13,593 nucleotides of DNA, from NCBI RefSeq assembly GCF_000003605.2, contig NW_003150755.1, forward strand, positions 831,826 through 845,418, in the 5' to 3' direction. Every line of letters begins with the position of its first letter. Positions within the stretch are counted from its first letter, which is position 1. The position numbers and the translations under genes were made by a program. This document shows, piece by piece, positions 1-9,776 of this stretch. Source of the DNA: Saccoglossus kowalevskii. Lineage: Eukaryota > Hemichordata > Enteropneusta > Harrimaniidae. The notes below the pieces were generated by a model. That model did no database searches, was not told the DNA's origin, and saw nothing but the letters and a program-made list of their open reading frames with translations.

Positions 1-824
1 TCGAATTTATTTCCTTTATGTTAATATTTGTTTTAATATTAGTGTTATAAACGTCAATACTGTGCGAAAGATTAATTTCACATTGTACATATAATTCTCG
101 GACATGCATCTCGATTAAAATACTAATTTAACATTAAGCTAGATTGAAATGCCTGCAATACTCTGGGATTAATGTTTTTTTGTTTGATCGCATTTGTACT
201 TGATTATGCATTGTTTAAAGTCGTTTTTCGACACGCATACATACACAATCATTGCGCAAATTCTTATAGAATAAATATTAAGTTTTGTTATGATCCAGTA
301 GCTCATTAAACAGGCATGACGAAGTTTCGCGAAATAGATAGAGCTTTTGTGAAAAGGCCAACTTTGCGTTTCATTTTTTGCTAGCATATGGTCTATTGGG
401 AATGAAAACTGATAGTTGCAAACACAATTAGTTACCGATTTATCAGTTTTATTGTTCAGTATTCTCAGTTTCACATGTTTTTCATCTATGTTTGTTTCTA
501 TTTTTAAGATGCCGACATCTGAAAAGAAGTAAACCATGACAAACCGTTGTTATCTCAGTTATAAGCTTTAGCTAGAGCGATAAAAGAGTGACCCACACAG
601 AGTAAGTAAAGAGATTTGTATTGTTCATAGATAGGATATGGCAGTTATTGAAGTAGGTTGTAAGCAAAGAACCAATGCTCATTTCAGTTTTTTTTTCGCA
701 TTTCTGTCTGCAAGCATTCACAATCAGGGTTAATATGTGTGGGCTCATACAAAAAAACTGTCGTATGAATATTTCTATAAACAAAAACAAGTTAGCAGTC
801 TTTGTGGCCGATTCTTTTACTGTA
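1..824. other. AT-rich stretch with no recognisable gene
   Basis: I see no recognisable domain, RNA gene or repeat in this stretch. The longest ATG-initiated frame is a 122-codon minus-strand one at 169-537. It encodes a Cys- and Lys-rich sequence that I do not recognise, and there is nothing around it (splice sites, polyA signal, codon bias) that makes it convincing as a gene. Confidence 0.4.
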
Positions 825-1310
825 TAGTAGATTTGAAAGTTTGTTTTAGAACTAGTTTGGTTCTTTGCCAGTCGTTTAAAGTTAGTTTTGTTCTAAAGAA
901 ATTGTTTAAAAGTTAGTTTGGTTTTCTAGAAGAAGTTTTAAAAAAAGTTGATATTATTTATTGCTTCTTTTTTCAAAAGCAGTTTTCATATGTGGAAGTA
1001 CTTTTCTTATTATTAGATAGCTTGGTTCTATGAAAGTAGCATTGCAAATTACTTTTGATTTAATTTCATGACAGTAGTTTTGAAATTTAGTTTTGTTCCT
1101 TGGAGGTAGTTTGAAAGTTCGTTTCTGTGAAAGTATTACTGGAATTTAGTTTGGTTTCATGTCAATAGATTTAAAGGTGAGTTTACAGCTATATGATTGG
1201 TTTCATAGTTAGTTCGGTTCCATGGTGTTGTTTTGAAGTTTTTTTTCCTAGATGATAATGTAATAACCAATAAGTGAGTTTTAATCTATGGAAGTAGTTT
1301 GACAAATTAA
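825..1310. repeat. Degenerate ~31-bp T-rich tandem repeat (minisatellite)
   Basis: About a dozen imperfect units follow one another. A typical unit reads AGTTTGGTTCYATG followed by RAAGTAGTTTGAAAGTT. Clear copies begin near 854, 884, 911, 1018, 1089 and 1146, and the pattern fades near 1310. Units differ by substitutions and indels of a few bases, and a stretch near 950-1010 is poorly conserved, so the array looks old. One strand is strongly T- and G-rich, the other A- and C-rich. No coding role is apparent. Confidence 0.6.
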
Positions 1311-2290
1311 TTTCTGACATTGCTGTCCTAAGTAATAATTCAAAATAACTTGTAATTTTTTGAAAAAATGGCCCTTCATCAGCGGCATTGAAAAGTAGTA
1401 AGCCAGTCGTAGAACCACGAATGTAAGAACACACCTGGTGACACCAAATAACATCATTATATGAGTCAATCTCTAAACAGTACACCACCATCCCTCAGCC
1501 TAAGCAGCTCATAAGATGCTGAATTGTCTCTCATAAGGACAACACTTTACCCTTTCCTAATGCCTGTTGATCGTTATAGCCACTGTGATCATGTTCAGAA
1601 ACATACAACAGGCTGATAATCGATACATAACATTACATTGTATTTGCTGCATTTAACTATTCAGAGCGGCTGTATTTGGCCAAGCTATTGGTTGATGTTT
1701 CTCTTTGTGAGTGCATTGGCGTATTAATAAAATGTACCGGGCCTAGAGGCCAACTATGCTGTATTTTGAGCAAGAGCTAATGTTTTGCCAAGTTTACAAA
1801 CCAAATTTAATCCTCCACTCTAGATTAAAATCGGGTACCATTGCCAATTAGGCTGATAATTAGCAATTTTGAAAAAAAAATAATTTGAGCACACAAAAGT
1901 AAAACAACCTAAAAGAAAAACTACGTAAAGAAAATAACCAAACACTTTTGACGAAAGAAAAAAACTTGTTTGAAGAAGCAAAATAATATGCATTAGTATT
2001 TTATCATATCCCCTCAGCATGTGTTTAATGGTTAATGTAACATAAATATCTTCGTTAATTGTCTTTACTTAGGAACGAAGCAAAAACTTGCAACAAAATG
2101 CACAGAGATCAACGTCTAAGAAACACGACTGAAGTTTCATTAACACGAACTATTTTAAAGTGAGTCCTTCAGAAATTCGAAACCTACATACGTTCATTAT
2201 CACCCAAGTTCGGTACAAACTGTTTGATGCTAAACGTTTGAATTGTAGTACTGTAAGCTCCTGGAAATGTGCAGTCGCGTTGTACAAATT
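1311..2290. other. Non-coding stretch, nothing assignable
   Basis: No gene recognised. A minus-strand frame at 1189-1491 overlaps the minisatellite edge and matches nothing I know. A small perfect palindrome, GGCCTAGAGGCC, lies at 1740-1751. A-rich and T-rich tracts around 1870-1980 produce a hydrophobic minus-strand frame that looks like a composition artefact. Confidence 0.35.
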
Positions 2291-2395
2291 CGGGTCAACT
2301 TGACCCGTTGACAATGCCTACGGTGCACCAACCACGAACGAGCTAACAACGTTAGTGACGTGACATAGCATCAAACAACGTAAGGTTTATATATA
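2291..2395. promoter_or_regulatory. Cluster of promoter-like motifs (IR3 palindrome, CRE-like, TATA-like)
   Basis: A perfect 17-bp palindrome at 2291-2307 contains GGGTCA, a 3-bp spacer and TGACCC, which is the layout of an inverted-repeat-3 nuclear-receptor site. A CRE-like TGACGTGA follows at 2356-2363 and a TATATATA at 2388-2395. The three fall within about 105 bp in promoter-like order for the plus strand. No gene was recognised downstream, so this may be chance in AT-rich DNA. Confidence 0.15.
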
Positions 2396-2580
2396 CATAT
2401 ATGATTCATTCATTTAAAAGTTTTCGATTTTGCAGACACTCTATCTATTGTACCTGGGCGTAAGCTTTGTATAGGATGATTCAAAATAATAATTTTGAGG
2501 GATAACAAATTCAGTCCGATATAAAATGTCTATGCCCCAGGCACATTCTACAATCAACGAAAATCGTAGCCGGGAAAACA

Positions 2581-2598
2581 ATATATATATATATATAT
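2581..2598. repeat. (AT)9 microsatellite
   Basis: Nine uninterrupted AT dinucleotides. Two related short strings, AATACAATGGACCT and AATACAGTGGACCT, follow about 60 bp apart near 2601 and 2661. They suggest a small local duplication. Confidence 0.85.
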
Positions 2599-2719
2599 TA
2601 AATACAATGGACCTGTAGCGATTTAAACTATTCATATCACGTCTTCCCGGTTTGACGAATAAATACAGTGGACCTACAAAACCGGTAGAACAGTAGATCT
2701 CGCGACCAAAAGTGGTATA

Positions 2720-4589
2720 ATTATGTGTTACGTCATACGCCCATTAATGAATTTCACGCAAACTTGTTTTCAATGTTCCCAAACAATTTGTGTAACATTC
2801 ATAATATTCACGCCCGTTCCTGTGGCGTAAATGGGTGACGCAAGATCTGTTCAAACCATCAAAATCATATTGTTATGTAGCCGACCATCAGTATTATTAT
2901 GTTTTACTATTTTCTAGATTAATTAATCTGGATAACATGAATGATGTTGCATTCACCATATAGATCATTTTTACCTCAGACAAGTGCCTTTTTTACTAGC
3001 GTACGCATTTTATAGCAATGATGTATTGAAAACATATGAAATGTATTATTTTTGTAAATAACCAGTCACAGGGCATAGCTCTGCAAACGGTCAGATAATT
3101 CAAGTGTCAAAAATATGATAGCCATGTTCATACTTAACACAAACAAGCACGAATGTTGATATAATTTACTACATGCATCCTTTACATTACCTGTACCACA
3201 GTCATTACAATAATTTGTACACTGTCAGATTAGGCAAAACTCACGCACACGTAATGAGTGACTGACTTTAGTTGCAAATTCGCAAAAGAGATCTCGTCGA
3301 GAGCGAGAAAGTCATGCAACTTGTCGTTACGTTTTCTAGAATTCTTCGGGATTACATCTCTGTAATTGTTTAAAACATCGATGCATACTGAAAAATGTAC
3401 GTTATTCTTGTAGTGTTTGTCAGTAATATTTTATTATTATGCAATAACACAAACGCAGAACATGTAATAGAACCGATTTTGAAGAAATTATTTAAACTAA
3501 TGATGTCCGAAAGTATATTCGTTTCAGAACTGTATAATACGAGTGGTAATGTATAATATTAGTGACTTCATTGTGTCTCATTTTTAAAATTTTTCGTAGA
3601 AGTTTAATGTGAATAAGTGTTAAGTGACAATGTGGACAGTGTTGTATGATACTCTACTTGATTGTGTTATTCAGGTTTCTTGCTATTTGATTTAATATGT
3701 TAATAAAAAAACATACAGTTGTAAATGATAAGTAAACTGTTTCACCCTTTTCTCGCAACATGTCGACAACTTCTAGCCTGGCAGCTTCCAGTGGTATACT
3801 GTTAAATATTTGTTTCACGGATTTTTTTCACCAAAGGCATTTTAAATCTGAAGTACACATTTTTCGTTTCGCTGTAACGATCACCGTGCTGATAGAATTG
3901 CGATGCAATGGATAAAAACCATTGCTGTGCTGTCATCGTTAACTAACTTAACTAACTAACTAAACGTAAAATGCTCAGTCAATTAAAAATAACAATTACC
4001 CTGGAAATTACAGAAAAATCGGCAACGAGATGTTGTTTTTAAACACAGTGAAAAACTCACACACTCTGCGATGCCATCTTGGTTACCTTAATCGTAAACC
4101 CCCTTGTCAGCTAGCATGCATCTGTAGTGATGTCGCAAAGTACGGTGTTAATATATGACGAGATTGCAATATGAAAACGATACACAAAATAGGAAATCAA
4201 CATGCCAGTAATCGACCACCTGAAAAAACTGACATGTTGGCCAGCTCAAACTCAAGATTAGAATATCCAAATTCACACAGAATAAACCCACAGGTACACA
4301 ACCGCCAAGTAGTAAACAAAAGACCACATGTTGGTCTCACCTTTGAACCAGGTGATCAAGCCCTCAAACAGGGAGCATCTGAGAAAAAAAAATCATTGGT
4401 TGTTTCTATGAGCGGTCATTGGTTGATTAGTAGCATGAGATCTGCTCGGCGACCTCTGATACTAAGGCACTCTATGAATGAGGTATTTCAAGAGGTCAGG
4501 GTTCGTTTAATTTTTATCGACCCGTCTCGTCTGTAGTTGAATGAAACCTGTCTTGATTTACAATAATTTGCCTTCCATTTCGACTTTTT
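2720..4589. other. Long non-coding stretch, no gene supported
   Basis: The stretch is AT-rich with frequent stops in all frames. A 121-codon plus-strand ATG frame at 4171-4536 encodes a polar, basic sequence with no domain I recognise. Nothing else supports it, so I do not call it a gene. Two copies of ATTGGTTG (inverted CCAAT boxes) lie 23 bp apart at about 4395 and 4418. Promoter use of either is unproven. Confidence 0.35.
3938..3964. repeat. AACT tetranucleotide microsatellite
   Basis: About six AACT units with one interruption (AACTAACTTAACTAACTAAC). It is a simple sequence repeat with no evident coding role. Confidence 0.8.
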
Positions 4590-5087
4590 CTAACCGCCGT
4601 TTGAGCTATTGAGTAGTAAAAACTGCGAATAGCCGTTGTGTAGCAACATATTACAGCCAATTTCAACCTCGCCGTCTAAATTCGCACTGTCCATTTCACC
4701 GGAGATCGCGAAAAACTGCGTCATACAGAGTATTTGTTTAAAGGTTTGAGGAAAGGTAAATTTAGACTCAATCCACACAATGGCGCTCGCTGTGTTTATA
4801 TCACTGTATGAATATGTCATCAGCTTTACGTAATCCATTGTGTCCCTCCCTCAGTGGAATGATAACACGACGCCATGATAGTTTTCATGCAAGGTTTTGA
4901 CTCCGTGGACAAGTTTACGTCTGTTTCCCTCATATTGACGATTGAGCATCAGCAGACGTCGGTGTACGATGGATTTTGGGATGTTGTCGTGATGTAATAG
5001 CATTTTGTGGGTTATTAACGTCACTTTCATAACATGGGCATTATCTCTGTTCGTGTTTTCTGGTTGGTCAGAGAGATTGAAAATTAA
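4590..5087 (-). pseudogene. Decayed or split reading frame of unknown identity
   Basis: On the minus strand a single frame stays open from 5087 to a stop at 4590-4592. It covers about 165 codons broken only by one TGA at 4851-4853. Such length is unusual in DNA this rich in A and T. The upstream half has an ATG at 5030 (59 codons) and includes the string HRRLLMLNRQYEGNRRKLVH. The downstream half has an ATG at 4838 in a fair Kozak setting (ACAATGG) and 82 codons. Neither half has a transmembrane segment or domain I recognise. It could be a pseudogene or two short ORFs. The opposite strand also carries a 40-codon ATG frame (4875-4997), probably a shadow. Confidence 0.25.
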
Positions 5088-5149
5088 TTAGCTCCCACAG
5101 TTTTTGTCAGTTTGTCTTGAAATTGTCACACTATTTTGACAACGTCTCT

Positions 5150-5170
5150 ACGAAGAAAGGTAAGTTTGGG
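5150..5170 (+). other. Strong candidate 5' splice site
   Basis: The string AAAG|GTAAGTTTGGG puts a consensus donor GT at 5160-5161 on the plus strand. No coding frame leads into it, so if used it would end a non-coding first exon. I could not identify a partner acceptor or gene. Confidence 0.2.
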
Positions 5171-5848
5171 CTTATTTTTAAAGCTTTGCGTTCTCGGACA
5201 ATGACATTCGAAGTGTGAAATACTGGCCAGGATTAAAAATCCTGTTTGAGAAACATCCTGCTTGACAACTTTGTTATATGAAAGCAAAACATACTATTTA
5301 TATGCCTGGACGCCTGTATGTTAATATACAACTGATAAACCTTGTGTGAAAGTTTTACTTGAAATAAACAAGATTTGTGAAAGCTATTTAGATTTGAACT
5401 TCCATAGTAAACTGAAAAAGTGGAGATAATGGATAATTTGCATAACTATTCAAGACGTTTCCTAATGCTCATAATTAAAATGGCTGTAACAGTTCCAACT
5501 TTAAACCGTTATCGTTTTGTAAAAAAGTTAAATATAGTGCATAATAATATTATTAATTTTTCACCAGGATTCTTTTTGATTATTTACGTACAATATTTCT
5601 AAATCTTACTGAGCATTCAAAAAAGAGAATGTTTGTACCTGTTTTCTATATTCAAAAAAATCGTCTTTTGCTATCCTCTATGCTGCGAAATTTTAACAAT
5701 CTATAGTCAAGACTGTTTGGATAATAAATAGCAAAATAAAAACGAACGAACCTGCATCAATACCTTAAAAAGAATTAAACAGAAATAGAAGCTATTAAGT
5801 GGTTTCGTTTTAAACCTAATTTTTCACTTTGTTACTCAAATCGACTAA
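5171..5848. other. AT-rich stretch without a recognisable gene
   Basis: Nothing beyond short random frames is visible. Oligo-A/T tracts are common. No RNA gene, repeat family or domain was seen. Confidence 0.4.
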
Positions 5849-5890
5849 CGGCTGAGGTGGTAGTACGTCGAAACAAAGCCATGGAATTCC
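5849..5890 (+). repeat. Weak tRNA-like (SINE-head-like) segment
   Basis: CGGCTGAGGTGG at 5849-5860 matches the polymerase III A-box pattern at ten of eleven positions. About 20 bases later CCATGGAATTCC (5879-5890) resembles a degenerate B box. The order suits a decayed tRNA-derived SINE head, and a repeated segment follows immediately. The match is weak and could be coincidence. Confidence 0.2.
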
Positions 5891-5922
5891 GAAGGAAGCA
5901 CCAAAAGAAAAAAAACAGATAT

Positions 5923-6040
5923 GCAATATACCATTTTCCAGCGAGTAAAATACATCTTTTGTTGAAATTAAAATAGAATATTAAAATTAATTCATTAACA
6001 TTACAAGCAGTGAACGTCAAGGATGCATTAAATTATTATA
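5923..6040. repeat. Diverged direct repeat, copy 1
   Basis: This segment shares with 6131-6245 the ordered strings ATACCATTTYCCAGC, GTTGAAATTA, AATAGAATATTAA and ATTACAAGCAGTGAAC. The copies lie about 208 bp apart and are diverged by substitutions and small indels. They are likely two fragments of one interspersed repeat family or a local duplication. Confidence 0.6.
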
Positions 6041-6130
6041 CATTACAAACCCCTTGCCTCAAAACTGATTCAAACAGCACATATAGCTTGCACATATAGG
6101 GCTTCGAGTTTAGCCGCCTCATTATTTCTG

Positions 6131-6245
6131 GCATATACCATTTCCCAGCTAGCGAATCACGTATAGTGTTGAAATTAGAATAGAATATTAATGAATTAAT
6201 ATTACAAGCAGTGAACATCAAGTGATGCCTTTGGTTAATTATGTG
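6131..6245. repeat. Diverged direct repeat, copy 2
   Basis: This is the second copy of the segment at 5923-6040, in the same orientation. It shares the terminal string ATTACAAGCAGTGAAC followed by ATCAAG instead of GTCAAG. The sequence between the two copies is not repeated. Confidence 0.6.
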
Positions 6246-7100
6246 TAATGTAGACGTCTTTTAGCCAAAACGCCATCTAGCGGCGATATGTGGTAATTTT
6301 TGTTATTTTTTATATAACCATATTTGTAAGTATTATTTAACTAATTGTTATAGCATTTTTAATGTTATTGAGTAAGGACATTGTTCAATACGAAGATCGG
6401 CATAAGAAGCGGATTAATATCGGTATATATGATGGGAGCAGCTCATAGAACCGAACCACGTGATCGCGAAAAACGCGCGAAGACCGAGTCTCGCGCAGGA
6501 GTTTGACGACTAGACCACAAGCAAGGGAAGACGAACAAAATCGTAAAACGGACCAGAAAATCTGCAAAATGTGTTCTCAATGAACACTACAGTGACTGTG
6601 ATACCGTTTGACCACGAAAGAATCATATTTGACTTCAAAAGTGACTGAAATCTGCGTTTCTTAGAAGTGAACATTCACTGAATTTGGAAACCACATGGAA
6701 CTGCCGTGCTCCGCGAAATGATGTCAGATCCCATGAGATTGAATATGGCAGCGCCCATACTACCTAGAAGAATCTTACGAATCAATTGGAAGTGCACTCA
6801 CTTGAATTGAATCAATCTCCATTCACAGAATTGTCTCCTCCTAGGCTTCGATGTCAGCTCTGATTTATGACAAATATAGTCGTTAAATGCTTAATGATCG
6901 TATCTATACACTCAACTCATTTTAAGCTGACCTTTATTCAATTAATGCTGTATGGCTGTTTATCTGTGCTGAGTGAACTTTTATATCATATCTTGTTGCA
7001 CAGAATGACACTTTCTATTTGCCATGACGCATTATAGTGCATTATAATTGTGCATAAATGAAGCTAATGTTGCATGTGTACTGATCACATACTGTGCTAA
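6246..7100. other. Flanking stretch with a local CpG-rich patch
   Basis: No gene is recognised. CpG dinucleotides cluster at about 6450-6500, including an E-box CACGTG at 6457-6462 and CGCGAAAAACGCGCG just after it. This contrasts with the AT-rich surroundings. CGCCATCTAGCGGCG near 6270 is another GC-rich island. The meaning is unclear. Confidence 0.3.
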
Positions 7101-7283
7101 TTAATAAGATCGGTCCTTTTGTATTAATGATTGGGTAGCAAATAAAACAAAATCCTTTGTGTAACTAGACACACGATTAAACTTTTCCCATATTTTTGAA
7201 AGCGTTTTAACAACCTTGTTGTAGTTCGACACACCATTTGTGTTAGGATCATCATACGCTGAGTACTTAAAGGGGAACCGATA
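7101..7283 (-). other. Open 60-codon stretch, possible exon remnant
   Basis: A minus-strand frame from 7283 to a stop at 7101-7103 has no internal stop. It begins directly after a candidate acceptor (ATTATAG) and lacks an ATG. The predicted peptide, with strings such as DDPNTNGVSNYNKVVK and KIWEKFNRVSSYTKDF, has protein-like composition, but I do not recognise it. It lies about 200 bp outside the PHD gene on the opposite strand. Chance is a real alternative. Confidence 0.15.
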
Positions 7284-7562
7284 CTATAATATACTATAAT
7301 CATGGAGCTAAAATAAGAAGGAGAGTGAACTGCCTTTGATGCTATTGTTCCCATGACTTCTGTCGACTATTTGGTCAACAGATAACACTTGACGGGTTTA
7401 TCGGGGGATTACTGAACGTGAATATTTAATTAGATATGATCGGACGTTCTCTGATGAGTTCGGTTGTTTTTGTAAAACAACAAATCTGAAAATGGCGAAC
7501 GACGTTGTTTCAGCTGCTTCTTCGGACGGCAGTAGTTTTTTCGATAAACGCAACGTTGTTAA

Positions 7563-7749
7563 AGGCATTTGACCATTGAAAACGCAGTTTTAGAGGACGA
7601 CGAATATTGTTACTGCAATGGCGAGGAAACGATGGAAATGATAGCATGCGACGGCGAGAATTGGGCAATTGTGTGGTTCCATTACAGATGCGTTGGGTTA
7701 GCAACCGAAACAGTGCCAGAGGGTGAATGGTTATGCAGAATTTGTTCAG
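7563..7749 (+). CDS. Exon encoding an ING-type PHD finger, one zinc ligand lost
   Basis: The translated core reads CYCNG, then EMIACDGENW, then VWFHYRCVG, and ends GEWLCRIC. It follows the PHD C4-H-C3 layout with the closely spaced Cys-x-Cys start and aromatic WFH typical of ING proteins. The fourth ligand is Trp (TGG, 7662-7664) where ING-type fingers have Cys, a single-base difference. That should weaken one of the two zinc sites. The exon ends in phase 1 at a GTAAAT donor (7750). The frame opens only at 7563, because stops lie just upstream, and it has no ATG of its own. It must be read from the 7492 ATG across a frameshift. Confidence 0.75.
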
Positions 7750-7855
7750 GTAAATTTGACAGTATAACCATCCTAACCCGAAGTTATATAAACTGCTCGT
7801 TGTTATTTACTGTTTTCGATTTTTTTATTAAGAGTTTTTGTATTTGTTTAAGCAG

Positions 7856-7936
7856 GAAATGGAAATTACGTCGTCGTTGACAGTGCTGATAGTCAAAGTA
7901 CGTTCGCTAAGAAAACAAAAAGAAAAGTAAAATAAG
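7856..7936 (+). CDS. Small exon 2 of PHD gene with nuclear-signal-like basic run
   Basis: The exon follows a good acceptor (TTTAAGCAG) and precedes a GTAAGA donor. It is 81 bp long and keeps phase 1 on both sides. It encodes a short linker and then KKTKRKVK, which resembles a monopartite nuclear localisation signal. An in-frame TAA at 7933-7935 lies one base before the donor. The stop may be a mutation in this copy, or it may be the genuine end of a short PHD-only product. Confidence 0.4.
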
Positions 7937-8340
7937 GTAAGATTGTAAAATGTTAGAAGACTTCGTGTTCAAATTTTTCGTCTATTTTGGGTGATAAAAA
8001 AATCGAAAATAGTGCAATCGAACGTAAAATCAAAGGTCGTACTGTCGTCAAAACATGGCGTGGGATTCGACAAAATATTCTTGGGTATTATTTGATAATG
8101 TGCTACACATTTGCCGAGTCAATTTTGATGAAATACATGTATCCCAACGGTATACATATTCCACTCTAAAACATCGTTATTTTGACAGTAAACGAAAAAT
8201 CGTATGTTGTAAACTGTCGGTGAAAATATGGAAGAAAAAACTGTGGATGTAATATTTTTCAGGTAGATAATTTTTCCATCCTAAATAAATTGTTTGATGT
8301 TTAGACTTTTCCTTTAACTTGGGTCATTCATTTCTTGCAG

Positions 8341-9365
8341 TGGTTTGTCGATCAAGTTTTACAGAGGCTGATGCACAGAGGAAGTGTTCTAGTATGTTTG
8401 GTGCAGCTGTGAGTGCTGTTTTGCAAAATCCTAGCTGTCATTGAATGAAGAGATCAGCCATGAACTTCAGCCACTACTGGGATACATCATTGAAAACATA
8501 CACTCGTCCCCAGGTTTTCAGATGGCGACGAAAATAGTGGGCATTCTCTTTCCAAAGATTTGTGTAAAGGATATTACTCCCCAGTCTTTTGACAATATTT
8601 GTATTTCTTTTCAACAACTGAGATTGTCATCGGAACTTTGTGATATATTTCAAAATTTTATTCGCCAAACACATTTTATTCTTTCCAAATGTCCACTGTA
8701 TTTTTTGGAACAGAGTCTTATGTTTGACTTGACAACACTTTTACTGCAAGCAAGATGTAGGGAAGTGAATCACCATACTCTACATATCGAAAATGAAGCA
8801 AAATTCTCACAAAGTGAGGAGCAGGTGTTGAGATACGTTGCTGGATTTGTACCACACAAGTTGATCAAATTTGATCAGCGATATCCTCAAAACTCATTTG
8901 CCCAATCCTGTTTGGAGGTACTCCTTTCATGGCAGAATGCTAGTAGAGATGACAACAGCAGTACAACTTTTCTTAGTTACTCTAGAGAATGGATACAGAA
9001 AGTTGATAGAGATGGCTTATTCGAAGTGAATGATGAGGTTTATTTATTTTTCAGACGTTTAGCGAATGTTGCTGGAAGTTTTTTTACATACAATAAATGA
9101 TTGCATGTACAGAGATCAAAGTTTAAAGGAGGTTCTGTTGACAAACTTTCAAAAATCATCTTCAGTTGTAAGTGGTTGGTACATACTTGCCCAGTCAATT
9201 GAAAAATCATTGGCATCATCTCTTTTTATGAGAATTTTAGAATGTTATGTAAATATACGTTGTAGATCTTTCGTCAGTGCATATATGTAGTTGCGAAAAA
9301 AAGGAAAATAAAATAAAGCGTCCAAGAAGGGTGAGAAATCCCTGAGAAAGCAACTTAAGAAGTGA
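8341..9365 (+). CDS. Exon 3: conserved helical domain of unknown function plus basic tail
   Basis: The exon starts after TTTCTTGCAG. Its reading runs in frame to about 8435, shifts, stays open at 8441-9085 and shifts again to end at TGA 9363-9365. Landmarks are a helical first half rich in Leu and Ile, the string EEQVLRYVAGFVPHKLIKFD near 8817-8876, EVNDEVYLFFRR near 9022-9057, and a C-terminus with IRCRSF and KSLRKQLKK. I recall this combination only from uncharacterised animal proteins linked to transposons and know no biochemical function. The Tyr-x-Ala-Gly motif resembles one near the C-terminus of several DDE transposases. Two in-frame stops sit in the tail. Confidence 0.55.
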
Positions 9366-9449
9366 ATGATTTTACAAGGCTGGCTAAACTGTAAAAAAAA
9401 ACTTTGTTCATAAGTTGAAATCACTATTGTAATTTTGAAGCAGTTATTT

Positions 9450-9455
9450 AATAAA
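9450..9455 (+). terminator. Candidate polyadenylation signal for the PHD gene
   Basis: AATAAA occurs 85 bp after the TGA at 9363-9365 on the plus strand. It is the first canonical hexamer there with suitable spacing. Confidence 0.45.
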
Positions 9456-9616
9456 CAATTTCATACACAAGCTTTTGTTATTACTGAAATGAACATTTGT
9501 AATGGGTGGCCATAATAAGGGCAACGGTACCCCCTCCCAAACGGCTGCAAATCTTCCAATATTGAATGTGGAGATGACATGATATATGTAATAATATCCA
9601 CTTTCTCGTTGAATTA

Positions 9617-9622
9617 TTTATT
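9617..9622 (-). terminator. Candidate polyadenylation signal for the transposase gene
   Basis: TTTATT on the plus strand reads AATAAA on the minus strand. It lies beyond the minisatellite, downstream of the transposase. Other AATAAA hexamers occur inside the minisatellite itself, so the site actually used is uncertain. Confidence 0.3.
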
Positions 9623-9776
9623 TTCTCTGAGATTCAAGGCAAATTGTGAATGCAGAATAGAAATACAACCATTCCGGAGATGACTTCAAACAAAATATTT
9701 AATACAGCACAATAACGAATATTATCTGAACTTGTGACAACCCATGACAGGTACAGGCATTGACAATTCTCAGGTT

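Larger units (their letters stand above)
7492..9365 (+). pseudogene. PHD-finger accessory gene of the transposon, three exons, degraded
   Basis: My model has exons 7492-7749, 7856-7936 and 8341-9365 with GT-AG introns of 106 and 404 bp, all in phase 1, and exon 2 is exactly 81 bp. The product would be an N-terminal ~26-residue leader, an ING-type PHD finger, a Lys/Arg-rich segment (KKTKRKVK, a possible nuclear signal), a helical domain of about 240 residues and a basic C-terminal tail. PHD fingers of this type usually bind histone H3 tails, so a chromatin-targeting role is my inference. The reading frame is broken by a one-base loss between 7561 and 7570, a TAA at 7933-7935, a one-base loss near 8435, a one-base gain in the T7 run at 9079-9085, and stops at 9288-9290 and 9309-9311. 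The ATG at 7492 is the only one upstream of the PHD frame that fits. Confidence 0.6.

Noticed and set aside
169-537. 122-codon ATG-initiated minus-strand frame
   Set aside because: No domain or family resemblance and no splice or polyA context. A frame of this length can occur by chance across six frames of AT-rich DNA.
4171-4536. 121-codon ATG-initiated plus-strand frame
   Set aside because: Polar, low-information sequence with no recognisable motif and no supporting features.
7360-7491. Terminal inverted repeat marking the left end of the element
   Set aside because: Short inverted strings such as TTGGTCAA and CTTGAC are present, but the opposite end is outside the window, so no terminal repeat pair or target duplication can be matched.
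7987-8252. Two overlapping plus-strand frames of about 60 codons
   Set aside because: They fall inside the 404-bp intron between PHD gene exons 2 and 3 and resemble nothing known.
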